Assembly (NCBI GenBank): GCA_965116445.1
Contig: OZ220688.1
Coordinates: 2,046,001 to 2,110,000 of the forward strand
Source of the DNA: Multivorans sp965116445
Lineage (GTDB): Bacteria; Acidobacteriota; Thermoanaerobaculia; Multivoradales; Multivoraceae
DNA length: 64,000 bases
Direction: 5' to 3'
Shown: positions 57,047 through 64,000 of the stretch, piece after piece
Layout: the number at the start of each line of letters is the position of its first letter
Position numbering within the stretch: the stretch's first letter is position 1
Made by a program: the position numbers and the translations under genes
Notes under the pieces: generated by a model
What the model was told of the DNA's origin: nothing
The model's input: the letters and a program-made list of their open reading frames with translations, nothing else
Databases searched by the model: none

Positions 57047-58315
57047 ATGACCGACTCTTCCGCCGAACGAGAGGTCGAAGTTCACGTAGACCTCGAAGAT
57101 CGCACGCATCGTGTAGGCCTCCTGCGCCGCCATGCCACCAGGCGGCGCGTGGACACGCTGACATTCGAGTACGACAGGGCCTGGCTCGACGACGAGAGGC
57201 GCTTCCCGCTCGACCCCGCTCTGCCCTTGACGCCTGGCCTCTTTGAAGCGAACCGAAGAGGACGCCTCACCGGAGTGATCGGCGACGCCGCTCCCGACAC
57301 CTGGGGCCGCCAGTTGATGCAACGAGCTGTACGGCGACGAGCTGACCTGGAAGGCGAACATGTACGCAGCCCGCAGGAGTTGGACTATCTGCTCGGCGTC
57401 ATGGATGAAGTGCGGATGGGAGCCCTACGGTTTCGAGTCAGCGGCCGAGCCCGGTTCGAGGCCAGGTCAGGCGCTGGCGTGCCGCCGCTCGTCGCCCTCC
57501 GCCGACTGTCGAGCATCGTCGACCGCCTCCTGCGCGACGAAGAGTCGGACGAAGACCTCAGGCATTTGCTGGCCCCCGGCTCCTCGCTTGGCGGCGCTCG
57601 ACCAAAGGCCGCGGTGCTCGACCGGCACGGCCAACTCGCCATAGCCAAGTTCCCCCGGGAAACCGACGAGTACAGCATCGAGACTTGGGAAGAAGTGGCG
57701 CTGCAACTCGCCGAGCGGGCTGGCATCGCCACGCCGCGCCACGAACTCATCAGGTTCGGGAATCGGGCAATCCTCCTTTCACGCCGTTTCGACCGAATCG
57801 GCGCCGTCCGAATCCCCTTCCTCTCGGCCATGTCTCTCACGGACTCGGTCGACGGGGAACCGGGAAGCTACCCCGAGATCGTCGACGAGATCGCGCGTCA
57901 CGGCGCTCAAGCCAAGCACGATGCCGCCGCGCTGTACCGGCGGATGGCCTTCAACGTACTGATCTCAAACGTCGACGACCATCTCCGCAACCACGGCTTT
58001 CTGCGCCTGGAACGCAGTGGCTGGTCGCTTTCGCCCGCCTACGACCTGAACCCGACGCCAGCCGATGTCAAGGCGCGTGTGCTGACCACCCGGATCGACC
58101 TCGACGACGGGACCTGCTCGCTGGAGCTCGTCCTCAGCGCCGCCTCCTACTTCGGACTTCCCCCGCGCGCCGCCCGCGACATCGTGAAAGAAGTAGCCAA
58201 CGCCGTCGAGGCTTGGCGCGGCGTGGCACACTCGGTCGGAGCCCCGCCCGCCGAGATCGACCGAATGGCGAGTGCTTTCGAGCACGACGATCTCGACCGA
58301 GCATCGGTCATCTGA
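57047..58315 (+). CDS. hipA: HipA-type Ser/Thr kinase toxin
   Basis: 422 residues. In E. coli HipA phosphorylates GltX and halts translation. The HipA N-terminal domain contains FEANRRGRLTGVIGDAAPDTWGR. The kinase has the phosphate loop GSSLGGARPKAAV, the Lys in LAIAKFPRE, the catalytic ISNVDDHLRNHGFL (about residue 305, Asp and Asn) and the metal Asp in LSPAYDLNPTP. All are intact. Downstream lies a decayed M18-like fragment, then two hairpins shared with the convergent propeller gene. Confidence 0.9.
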   Translation: MTDSSAEREVEVHVDLEDRTHRVGLLRRHATRRRVDTLTFEYDRAWLDDERRFPLDPALPLTPGLFEANRRGRLTGVIGDAAPDTWGRQLMQRAVRRRADLEGEHVRSPQELDYLLGVMDEVRMGALRFRVSGRARFEARSGAGVPPLVALRRLSSIVDRLLRDEESDEDLRHLLAPGSSLGGARPKAAVLDRHGQLAIAKFPRETDEYSIETWEEVALQLAERAGIATPRHELIRFGNRAILLSRRFDRIGAVRIPFLSAMSLTDSVDGEPGSYPEIVDEIARHGAQAKHDAAALYRRMAFNVLISNVDDHLRNHGFLRLERSGWSLSPAYDLNPTPADVKARVLTTRIDLDDGTCSLELVLSAASYFGLPPRAARDIVKEVANAVEAWRGVAHSVGAPPAEIDRMASAFEHDDLDRASVI

Positions 58316-58331
58316 CCCGAGGCCGATTCCC

Positions 58332-58401
58332 CGCCGCACACGCTGACGAAGAAGGTGTCGCCGTCCTCGACGTTCTGGTCCACGGCGGAGTCAACATCCA
58401 C
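58332..58401 (+). pseudogene. Decayed fragment resembling the M18 aminopeptidase gene
   Basis: One frame gives ADEEGVAVLDVLVHGGVNIH, matching AKKKGVAVLDTLVHGGVKAY of the M18 gene (55444-55515). The DNA also matches outside that frame, with a 4-nt length difference, so it is a relic and not a gene. It begins 17 bp after the hipA stop. No further part of an M18 gene is visible in 58402-58509. Confidence 0.6.
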
Positions 58402-58428
58402 AGAGCAACAGCAGCCCCAACAAGCAAA

Positions 58429-58454
58429 CGGCCGGCCCCCGAAGGGACCGGCCG
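58429..58454. terminator. Hairpin downstream of hipA
   Basis: CGGCCGG(C)CCC pairs with GGG(A)CCGGCCG, one mismatched pair. It lies in the gap between hipA and the convergent propeller gene. Confidence 0.4.
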
Positions 58455-58467
58455 CCAAGCTTGCGAA

Positions 58468-58493
58468 GGTCCGCCGCACTCTTCCGGCGGACC
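58468..58493. terminator. Hairpin between hipA and the convergent propeller gene
   Basis: GGTCCGCCG pairs perfectly with CGGCGGACC (9 bp, 8-nt loop CACTCTTC). It can serve as a bidirectional terminator; no T-run of note follows. Confidence 0.5.
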
Positions 58494-58509
58494 GATCTGA
58501 CGACGACGC

Positions 58510-60240
58510 CTACTCGCCGCCTCCGGCCGAGATCATCAGCACGGAGCCCTGACGGTGCTCGGCGTGACGCGAGGGAGCGTTCGAGTTCGTGGTCCAGGCG
58601 TTGCCGGCCTCGTCGAACTCGATCTCGCGGGTGTAGGTGACCATCATCGGCATCCGGTACTCGACGAACTTCTCCGTCTTCGGATCGAAGCGGAGCATCG
58701 AGTCCGTGCCGGTGCCGGTAATCCAGATCTCGCCGTTGGTCGGGTTGATGTTCAGCGCGTAGGGCATCGAGTTCGGGCCGTGCGGCAGGTCGTAGACCTT
58801 CCACTCTTCCGTTTCCTCGTTGAACGACGCGATGTCGCCCGAGGCCCAGCCCGGCACCCAGACGATGCCGTCGGGGGCCACGTGCAGACGGCGCGGACCG
58901 TGCACCGGCGGCTTCCACTCGACGACCTGCTCGGGATCGTCGGCGTCGAGCTCCGGACGGATGCGGCCGACCCGCTGGCCGTTCAGCTTGCTGTAGAAGA
59001 CGTGGCCGTTCGGCGCCACGTCGATGCCGTAGGGGGTCACGCCGCGCGACTCGCCGCGGGCGCCGCCGCCGCGGACCTGGTCGGCCGTCGGCAGCTTGTA
59101 CTCGGTGACTTCCCAGCGCTTGCCGTCCCAGGTCTCCGGGTCGAGCGAGAGCACGCCGACACCACTCGGGCTACCGGCGTCGGTCCACCACAGGATGCCG
59201 TCGGGGGCGAACCGCAGGGTGTGCGGATAGCCGCCGCGCGGACGGGGAGCGGCGCGGCCGGGGCCGATCCGCCACTCCTTCGTCTCGACATCGAACTCGG
59301 CCATCTGGCCAGAGTAGGCCAGGGTGGCCCACATGTTGCCGTCTTCGGCCTTCTCGATCGAGTGGATGCCGGTCGTGGTACTGGACGGCGACAGGTAGTC
59401 CTTGCCGCCGGGCACGGTGTAGAAGGCGCGCTCGCCGGTGACCGGGTCGAGGGTCTCGATCACGTCCTGGGCCATGTCGACCGTGTAGACGAGGCCGTCG
59501 TCGCCGAGTTCGAGGTCGTGGATCACGGCGCCGGCCTGGTCGCCCATCAGCCATTCGCGCACCTCGCCCTTGAGCGCCTCGCCCTTCGGCGGTTCGGGCG
59601 GCACGAAGGCCGGCCACTCTTCCTCGGCCTCGCGACCGTAGATGTCGACGATCTTGTCCACGAGAACATCCTGGGTGTGCTTGTACAGACCCTGGAAGCC
59701 ATCCATCCGCGTGAGCATGACTTCCCAGTCCACCGGTTCCTCGGGCGAACGGAAACCGACCGTCCCGACCTGGTGGCAGTAGGCGCACATCATGCGGAAG
59801 TTGAGCGCGTCCTTCTCGTCTTCCCACTCCATCATGTTCATCAGGTTGTGAGCGGGACGCTGCGACTGCAGGGCCCAACCTTCGGCCTCCCGCAGGCGAA
59901 CCTGGATCGGCGTCGGCTCGGTCGTCTCCTTCAGGTCCTTCCACTCGTCGAGCCAGCCCATCAGGCGGACGCGGAGCTTGTACTTGCCGGAGGGAACGGC
60001 GGGCATCTTGTACGTGCCGTCCGGCTGGCTGTAGACCGAGATGCTGCGCTGCTCGTCGGTCGAGAACAGCGACACGGTGGCGCCGCGGACCGGCTGGCCG
60101 TCGCTGCCGACGACGCTCCCCGTGTAGACGGTGAGCGGCGCATCGAGGTTGTTCGCGTTCGGTGCAGCCGCGAGCACGGGGGCTGCGGCAAGGGCAACAG
60201 CAGCGAGCGCTGCCAGGACGAACGAAGCGGGTCGAGACAT
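58510..60240 (-). CDS. Exported carboxypeptidase-regulatory/heme c/beta-propeller protein
   Basis: 576 residues from ATG 60240. Signal peptide, then a carboxypeptidase-regulatory-like domain at residues 38-117 (YTGSVVGSDGQPVRGATVSL). A single heme-c site CAYCHQ (Cys152, Cys155, His156) follows. The rest is a six- or seven-bladed propeller of the virginiamycin B lyase/SMP-30 type (RFAPDGILWWTDAGSPSGVG, HVAPDGIVWVPGWASGDIAS, NINPTNGEIWITGTGTDSML). Likely a periplasmic redox or lyase/lactonase-like enzyme; the reaction is unknown. The long antisense frame over this gene is a GC artefact. Confidence 0.82.
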   Translation of the reverse strand: MSRPASFVLAALAAVALAAAPVLAAAPNANNLDAPLTVYTGSVVGSDGQPVRGATVSLFSTDEQRSISVYSQPDGTYKMPAVPSGKYKLRVRLMGWLDEWKDLKETTEPTPIQVRLREAEGWALQSQRPAHNLMNMMEWEDEKDALNFRMMCAYCHQVGTVGFRSPEEPVDWEVMLTRMDGFQGLYKHTQDVLVDKIVDIYGREAEEEWPAFVPPEPPKGEALKGEVREWLMGDQAGAVIHDLELGDDGLVYTVDMAQDVIETLDPVTGERAFYTVPGGKDYLSPSSTTTGIHSIEKAEDGNMWATLAYSGQMAEFDVETKEWRIGPGRAAPRPRGGYPHTLRFAPDGILWWTDAGSPSGVGVLSLDPETWDGKRWEVTEYKLPTADQVRGGGARGESRGVTPYGIDVAPNGHVFYSKLNGQRVGRIRPELDADDPEQVVEWKPPVHGPRRLHVAPDGIVWVPGWASGDIASFNEETEEWKVYDLPHGPNSMPYALNINPTNGEIWITGTGTDSMLRFDPKTEKFVEYRMPMMVTYTREIEFDEAGNAWTTNSNAPSRHAEHRQGSVLMISAGGGE

Positions 60241-60396
60241 GGGACCTCCTGTGACTGCCTGAGGGGTTGATGCAGTAGTGCCCCCGACTATACAGGACGT
60301 TTCCCGTTGCTCGCCTGCCTCGGCCCGTTCCTTGTGGGAAGGTGCCGGCGCACGCTCGCCCCGGGCACGGGCGGTCAAGTGGGCTACGCTCCGCCG

Positions 60397-61839
60397 ATGA
60401 AGGAGCGACCCGGGGCCGATCGCCTCGACCGTTTCGTCGCGAATCCGCGGCGCGCACTCTGGGTGCTGGCTCTGCCGATTCTGATCGGCATGTCGATCCA
60501 GACGCTCTACATGATCGTCGACATGTTCTTCGTCGGCCTGGTGAGCCCGGAGGCGTTGACCGCCCTTGCCTTCAACATGCCGCTCGTGTTCCTGGCGATG
60601 GGGCTGACCTTCGGTCTCGGCACCGGGATCACCGCGGTCATCGCCCAGGCGATCGGCGCCCGCGACCGCATACGGGCCGACTGCGCGGCTGAACACGCCG
60701 TCCTGATCGGCGCCCTGGTCGCCGCGCTGACCACGGGTTCCGCGCTCGGATTCGGCGTTCCGCTGCTCCACGCGCTCGGTGTCCCGGACGAACTCCTGCC
60801 CCAGGCCTGGAGCTACTTCCGGGTGCTGGCCTGCGGCTACCCCTTCATGGTGCTGGCGGTCTTCTTCCGCTCGATCCTCTCCGGCGAGGGCAACGTGAAG
60901 ACCCCGGTCATGATCCAGGGCGCGGCGACGCTGCTCAACATCGCCCTCGACCCCCTGTTCATCTTCACCTTCGGCATGGGCGTTGCCGGTGCCGCCCTGG
61001 CCACGATCGTCAGTCAGGCGATCGCGGCACTCGCCTTCATCTACCTCCTGTTCGTCGCCAGGCTGTCCTACGTGCGGTTCAACCTCCGCAGCTTCCGTTG
61101 GGACCCCGCCATCGCGCGCAGCATCTGCGTCATCGGCCTGCCGGCGTCGCTCTCATTCGTCGTCATGTCGCTGGGCGGCGGCGTGCTGAACCGGATCCTG
61201 GTCGAGCACACGCCCGACGCGGTGGCCGCGCTTCAGATCGGCAGCCGGCTCGACCACGTCGTGATCCTCCCGCAGGTCGCCGTGGCCTCGGGTCTGGTCA
61301 CCCTGGTCGGCATGTTCTACGGCGCCCGGCGGGGCGACCTGCTGCGGGGAATCGTCCGCTACGCGATGGCGCGGACGATCCTGCTCAGCCTCGCGATCGC
61401 CGCCGCGTTCTACGTGCTGGCGCCCGCGCTCGTCGCCTTCTTCACGGACAGCCCGGGCATTCGCAGCCTGGGCGTCGGTTACCTGCGGGTCGTCGTGTTC
61501 GCCTATCCCTTCATCGGCATCTCGATCCTGACCGGCCGCACGCTGCAGGGCCTGGGCCGTGGCTCGCCCGAACTCTGGCTGTCCCTTCTGCGTGTCATCC
61601 TGATCAGTGCGCCGCTTGCCTGGGCGGTGACCTTCTGGCTGCGCCTGCCCGTCCAGTGGGTCTGGTACTCGTCGCTCGCGGGGACCGTGATCTCCGCATC
61701 GATTGCCCTCTTGTGGTTGACCCTGGGTGTGCGCAACGCGATCCGTACGATCGGCGAAGGTTCACCGCTTCCCGGCGACCCGGCGAACGGCAGCGAACTG
61801 CCGGCCGAGACGGGCGCCGAGGCCGCGGAGCCGGCATGA
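60397..61839 (+). CDS. MATE-family efflux transporter
   Basis: 480 residues from ATG 60397, about 12 membrane helices. The two MATE repeats start with LWVLALPILIGMSIQTLYMI and ARSICVIGLPASLSFVVMSL. GLTFGLGTGITAVIAQAIGA and ILSGEGNVKTPVMIQGAATL are characteristic. Exports cationic compounds by Na+ or H+ antiport. The stop overlaps the start of the next gene (ATGA), so the two are coupled. It diverges from the propeller gene over 156 bp. Confidence 0.9.
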   Translation: MKERPGADRLDRFVANPRRALWVLALPILIGMSIQTLYMIVDMFFVGLVSPEALTALAFNMPLVFLAMGLTFGLGTGITAVIAQAIGARDRIRADCAAEHAVLIGALVAALTTGSALGFGVPLLHALGVPDELLPQAWSYFRVLACGYPFMVLAVFFRSILSGEGNVKTPVMIQGAATLLNIALDPLFIFTFGMGVAGAALATIVSQAIAALAFIYLLFVARLSYVRFNLRSFRWDPAIARSICVIGLPASLSFVVMSLGGGVLNRILVEHTPDAVAALQIGSRLDHVVILPQVAVASGLVTLVGMFYGARRGDLLRGIVRYAMARTILLSLAIAAAFYVLAPALVAFFTDSPGIRSLGVGYLRVVVFAYPFIGISILTGRTLQGLGRGSPELWLSLLRVILISAPLAWAVTFWLRLPVQWVWYSSLAGTVISASIALLWLTLGVRNAIRTIGEGSPLPGDPANGSELPAETGAEAAEPA

Positions 61840-62471
61840 ACCGCGCGGCGTCGCGCGGCGCCCTGATCGTCCTGTGCGGCGTCCTGGCCACGGGGCCCGT
61901 TGGCGCCGTGGAGTGTCCCGGACCCGTGCCGCACGCCCTCTTCCCGCAGGACATCTACGTCCTGCGCGGCTTCGTGACCGAGGTCGCCGCGCTGCCGGCC
62001 GAAGACGACGGCGCCTACCAACTCGAGGTTCAGGTCGAGGGCTCGGTCCACCTGCCCACGCCCCGGTCGCGCTACGTGGTCACCGTCGAGATGACCGGGG
62101 AGGACTGCTCGGTCCGGCCGATGACCGCGCCGGAGATGCGGGATCGCTTCGCGGTCGGAGATGAGGTGAAGATCGTGGCCCATGCAGTGCCCGGGTCGAG
62201 GCGCTCTCTTGTGGCGCCCTTCGAACGGGTGGCCCTGGTCATGGCCGAAGCCGGCGAGAGCAACTTCATCAAGAACGACTTCGACTATTACGACGCACTG
62301 CTCGAGTTGGACGCTCGCTTCCACGACACGGAGAAGTTCTCCCTGCTCTCGCAGATGGGCCGCTACCTGGACTCCCGGGAAGACTTCAGGCGCCTGCTCG
62401 ATGAACAGGTCCAGGAACGTCGACTGAGGCGCCAGTTACTCAATCTCCACGATGCGCTGAGAGAACGGTAG
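61836..62471 (+). CDS. Secreted hypothetical protein coupled to the MATE gene
   Basis: 211 residues from ATG 61836, overlapping the MATE stop by 4 bp. Signal peptide (GALIVLCGVLATGPVGA). Beta-rich middle (LEVQVEGSVHLPTPRSRYVV, with a Cys pair at CPGPV and EDCSV that could form a disulfide) and a charged helical C-terminus (SREDFRRLLDEQVQERRLRR). Family not recognised. Periplasmic by prediction. Confidence 0.6.
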   Translation: MNRAASRGALIVLCGVLATGPVGAVECPGPVPHALFPQDIYVLRGFVTEVAALPAEDDGAYQLEVQVEGSVHLPTPRSRYVVTVEMTGEDCSVRPMTAPEMRDRFAVGDEVKIVAHAVPGSRRSLVAPFERVALVMAEAGESNFIKNDFDYYDALLELDARFHDTEKFSLLSQMGRYLDSREDFRRLLDEQVQERRLRRQLLNLHDALRER

Positions 62472-62502
62472 GCGCCGCAACTCCCGCGACCCGGCCCGCC
62501 GC

Positions 62503-62988
62503 TCACAGTTCGCGTTCCATGACCTCGAAGTGGCAAGGCCGTAGCGGTCTGCGCGTCGGCGGCGGGTTGACCGCCTCGAAGGGCTCCGTGCGCACCACCC
62601 GGTAGCCCAGGCGCCGGTACCACGCCGACAGTTCCGGCCGCACGCTAAGAACCCAGAGCTGGCATATGCCGCAGCCCGCGTTCCGCAACCAGCTCTCGCC
62701 CGCCGTCATCAATCTCCGCCCGAGACCGTGGCTCTGCTGCGACGGCGCGACGGACACCAGGCCGAGATAGCCGGTCTCGGAGCGCACCTCGACATAGACG
62801 CAGCCAGCCAGACCACCTGCTTTCGCGTCAGAGAGGAGGAACGAGCCGCGCTCAAGCCGTTCCTTCACCTCCACGAGCCCGATCCGGTCGCCGGAGAGCG
62901 TGTCCGCCTCGATGAGGAACGCGTCGTTCACGAGGGCCACGATGGCTGGGGCATCGGCGACCGTGGCGCTGCGGCAAGGGAAGGCCAT
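62503..62988 (-). CDS. GNAT-family N-acetyltransferase
   Basis: 161 residues. Acetyl-CoA-binding motif LGLVSVAPSQQSHGLGRRLM near residues 74-93, preceded by AGGLAGCVYVEVR and followed by CQLWVLSVRPELSAWYRRLGYRVVRTEPFE. All GNAT motifs (C, D, A, B) are visible. Probably a small-molecule or protein N-acetyltransferase. It diverges from the biotin carboxylase gene over 70 bp. Confidence 0.88.
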   Translation of the reverse strand: MAFPCRSATVADAPAIVALVNDAFLIEADTLSGDRIGLVEVKERLERGSFLLSDAKAGGLAGCVYVEVRSETGYLGLVSVAPSQQSHGLGRRLMTAGESWLRNAGCGICQLWVLSVRPELSAWYRRLGYRVVRTEPFEAVNPPPTRRPLRPCHFEVMEREL

Positions 62989-63058
62989 GACCGGAAGCCG
63001 GCGATTCTAGCCCCGCCCTTGTATCCTCCCGTCCTTTGTCGAACAACGGGGTCAAGCC

Positions 63059-64000
63059 ATGCCGCAACTCGAACGGGTCCTGATCAGCAACCGCGGCGAG
63101 ATCGCCATCCGGATCGCCAAGGCCGCCTCGGCGCTCGGCATGGAGTCCGTCGGCGTCTATCCGGCCGCCGACTCGCTGTCGCTTCACACCCGGCTCGCCA
63201 CCTCGGCCGTTCAGATCGGAAACGGCGTCTCTGACGATCCGGTGGCCGCCTACCTCGACGTCGAGGCGCTGGTGGCGGCGGCGCGCCAGAGCGACTGCGA
63301 CTGCGTTCACCCCGGCTACGGGTTCCTGGCCGAGAATGCCGACTTCGCACAGCGCTGCGCGGATGCCGGCCTCGCCTTCGTCGGACCGCCGCCGGCCGCG
63401 CTCGCGCTGTTCGGCGACAAGGTGCGTTCCCGCCGGCTCGCGGCCTCGCTCGACATTCCGGTCGTTCCCGGCAGCGACGGACCCATCGAGTCTGTCGACG
63501 GCGCGGAGGAACTCGCCGCGGCTCTCGGCTATCCCGTGATGCTCAAGGCCGCTGCCGGCGGCGGCGGCCGGGGCATGCGCGCGGTGCGGTCCGGGCCGGC
63601 GATGGCCGAAGCCTTCGAGCGCTGCCGCAGCGAAGCGGAGGCCGCGTTCGGCAGCGGAGCAGTCTTCCTGGAGAAGCTGATCGAACGGCCGCGGCACATC
63701 GAGGTCCAGATCCTTGCCGACGCGAACGGCCACGTCGTCCACCTGCACGAGCGGGACTGCTCGGTCCAGTTGCGCAACCAGAAGGTCATCGAGACGGCGC
63801 CGGCGGCGGGTCTCGAACCGGCCCTGCGCGAGCGCATGCTCGCCGACGCGGTCAAGCTGGCCGCGGCGGCGAGCTACGTGAACGCGGGCACGGTCGAGTT
63901 CCTCGTCGTACCGGAAACGGGCGAGCACTTCTTCATCGAGTGCAACGCGCGGATCCAGGTCGAGCACACCGTGACCGAACAGGTCACCGGGTTCGACCTC
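63059..64000 (+). CDS. Biotin carboxylase domain protein (3' end outside window)
   Basis: 314 residues visible from ATG 63059; the gene runs off the window. Carboxylates biotin with ATP and bicarbonate, for acetyl-CoA, propionyl-CoA or pyruvate carboxylation. The start VLISNRGEIAIRIAKAASAL, the ATP-grasp LKAAAGGGGRGMRAVRSG, DCSVQLRNQKVIE (the ERDCS.QRR.QK.IE motif with Leu for Arg) and FFIECNARIQVEHTVTE are present. HTVTE favours a pyruvate carboxylase-like or large fused acyl-CoA carboxylase over a free AccC. Whether carboxyltransferase and biotin-carrier domains follow cannot be seen. Confidence 0.9.
   Translation, partial: MPQLERVLISNRGEIAIRIAKAASALGMESVGVYPAADSLSLHTRLATSAVQIGNGVSDDPVAAYLDVEALVAAARQSDCDCVHPGYGFLAENADFAQRCADAGLAFVGPPPAALALFGDKVRSRRLAASLDIPVVPGSDGPIESVDGAEELAAALGYPVMLKAAAGGGGRGMRAVRSGPAMAEAFERCRSEAEAAFGSGAVFLEKLIERPRHIEVQILADANGHVVHLHERDCSVQLRNQKVIETAPAAGLEPALRERMLADAVKLAAAASYVNAGTVEFLVVPETGEHFFIECNARIQVEHTVTEQVTGFDL

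Noticed and set aside
58555..60270. A 571-codon open frame antisense to the propeller/heme gene
   Set aside because: The minus-strand gene has a signal peptide, heme motif and propeller blades; the antisense product is Arg/Val/Gly-rich with no domain. High GC makes such frames common here.
60287..60292. TATAGT on the minus strand as a -10 box for the propeller gene
   Set aside because: No acceptable -35 box at 16-18 bp.
1..64000. tRNA, rRNA, CRISPR, prophage or transposase genes
   Set aside because: None were recognised by eye; no regularly spaced short repeats, integrase or transposase motifs were found. A covariance-model search for small RNAs was not possible here.

Overview
The window is a GC-rich (roughly two-thirds G+C), gene-dense bacterial chromosome segment with 56 protein genes, two of them cut by the window edges. 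I see no rRNA, tRNA, CRISPR array, transposase or phage gene. The gene content suggests an uncultured Acidobacteriota-like bacterium, perhaps near Thermoanaerobaculia. The pointers are an Oar-type TonB receptor with a carboxypeptidase-regulatory N-terminus, exported heme-c and PQQ-type beta-propeller proteins, and a secreted hydrolase ending in the Cys-rich 'ALCL...GRF...EW' domain. This is inference, because no taxonomic marker was aligned.

Layout. 1-6093 (+): selD fusion, radical SAM protein, rpsD, exported cupredoxin-like protein, DUF4332 protein, Gfo/Idh/MocA oxidoreductase. 6137-9346 (-): cytochrome c/copper monooxygenase-like protein, PQQ-type propeller, Ogt. 9460-10608 (+): MDR dehydrogenase. 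10625-13445 (-): a glycan operon (glycosyltransferase, deacetylase-like protein, GNAT). 13653-20782: SqdB-like enzyme, VOC protein, MetX-family acyltransferase, MltA, GT4 glycosyltransferase, DUF6165 and GloA. 20895-25945: aminotransferase, a VapBC-type toxin-antitoxin cassette, phosphoesterase, MBL hydrolase and an unusual SDR. 26036-30294 (+): TonB receptor and sulfatase. 30322-36373 (-): MBL, ABC ATPase, FtsX-like permease and MFS genes with overlapping junctions, then a TetR regulator. 36423-42450 (+): SDR and two large alkaline-phosphatase-superfamily membrane or lipoproteins, joined by 4-bp overlaps. 42492-49845 (-): SDR, class III aminotransferase, acyl-CoA dehydrogenase, carboxylesterase, thioesterase, TPR lipoprotein. 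50027-53430 (+): secreted serine hydrolase and DUF481 protein. 53427-54832 (-): three tandem small membrane proteins. 55045-58315 (+): exported M18 aminopeptidase and HipBA. 58510-64000: propeller/heme protein, MATE exporter, a secreted unknown, GNAT and a biotin carboxylase cut by the window end.

The most notable structure lies in the short gaps between genes. One palindromic repeat family (R1) occurs at 1424-1568, 2763-2830, 6057-6135 (inverted) and 20214-20341, with compensatory changes that keep two hairpins. An internally deleted R1 copy sits in frame inside the DUF481 gene at 52794-52860. A second family (R2) occurs at 17038-17097, 17146-17176 and 45963-46010. Several copies supply the stop codon of the neighbouring gene. 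Both toxin-antitoxin modules are followed by a short decayed fragment resembling the interior of the gene just upstream of the module. Other oddities are an apparent ACG start codon in the SqdB-like gene and two 'sulfatases' with Thr where the formylglycine Cys should be.
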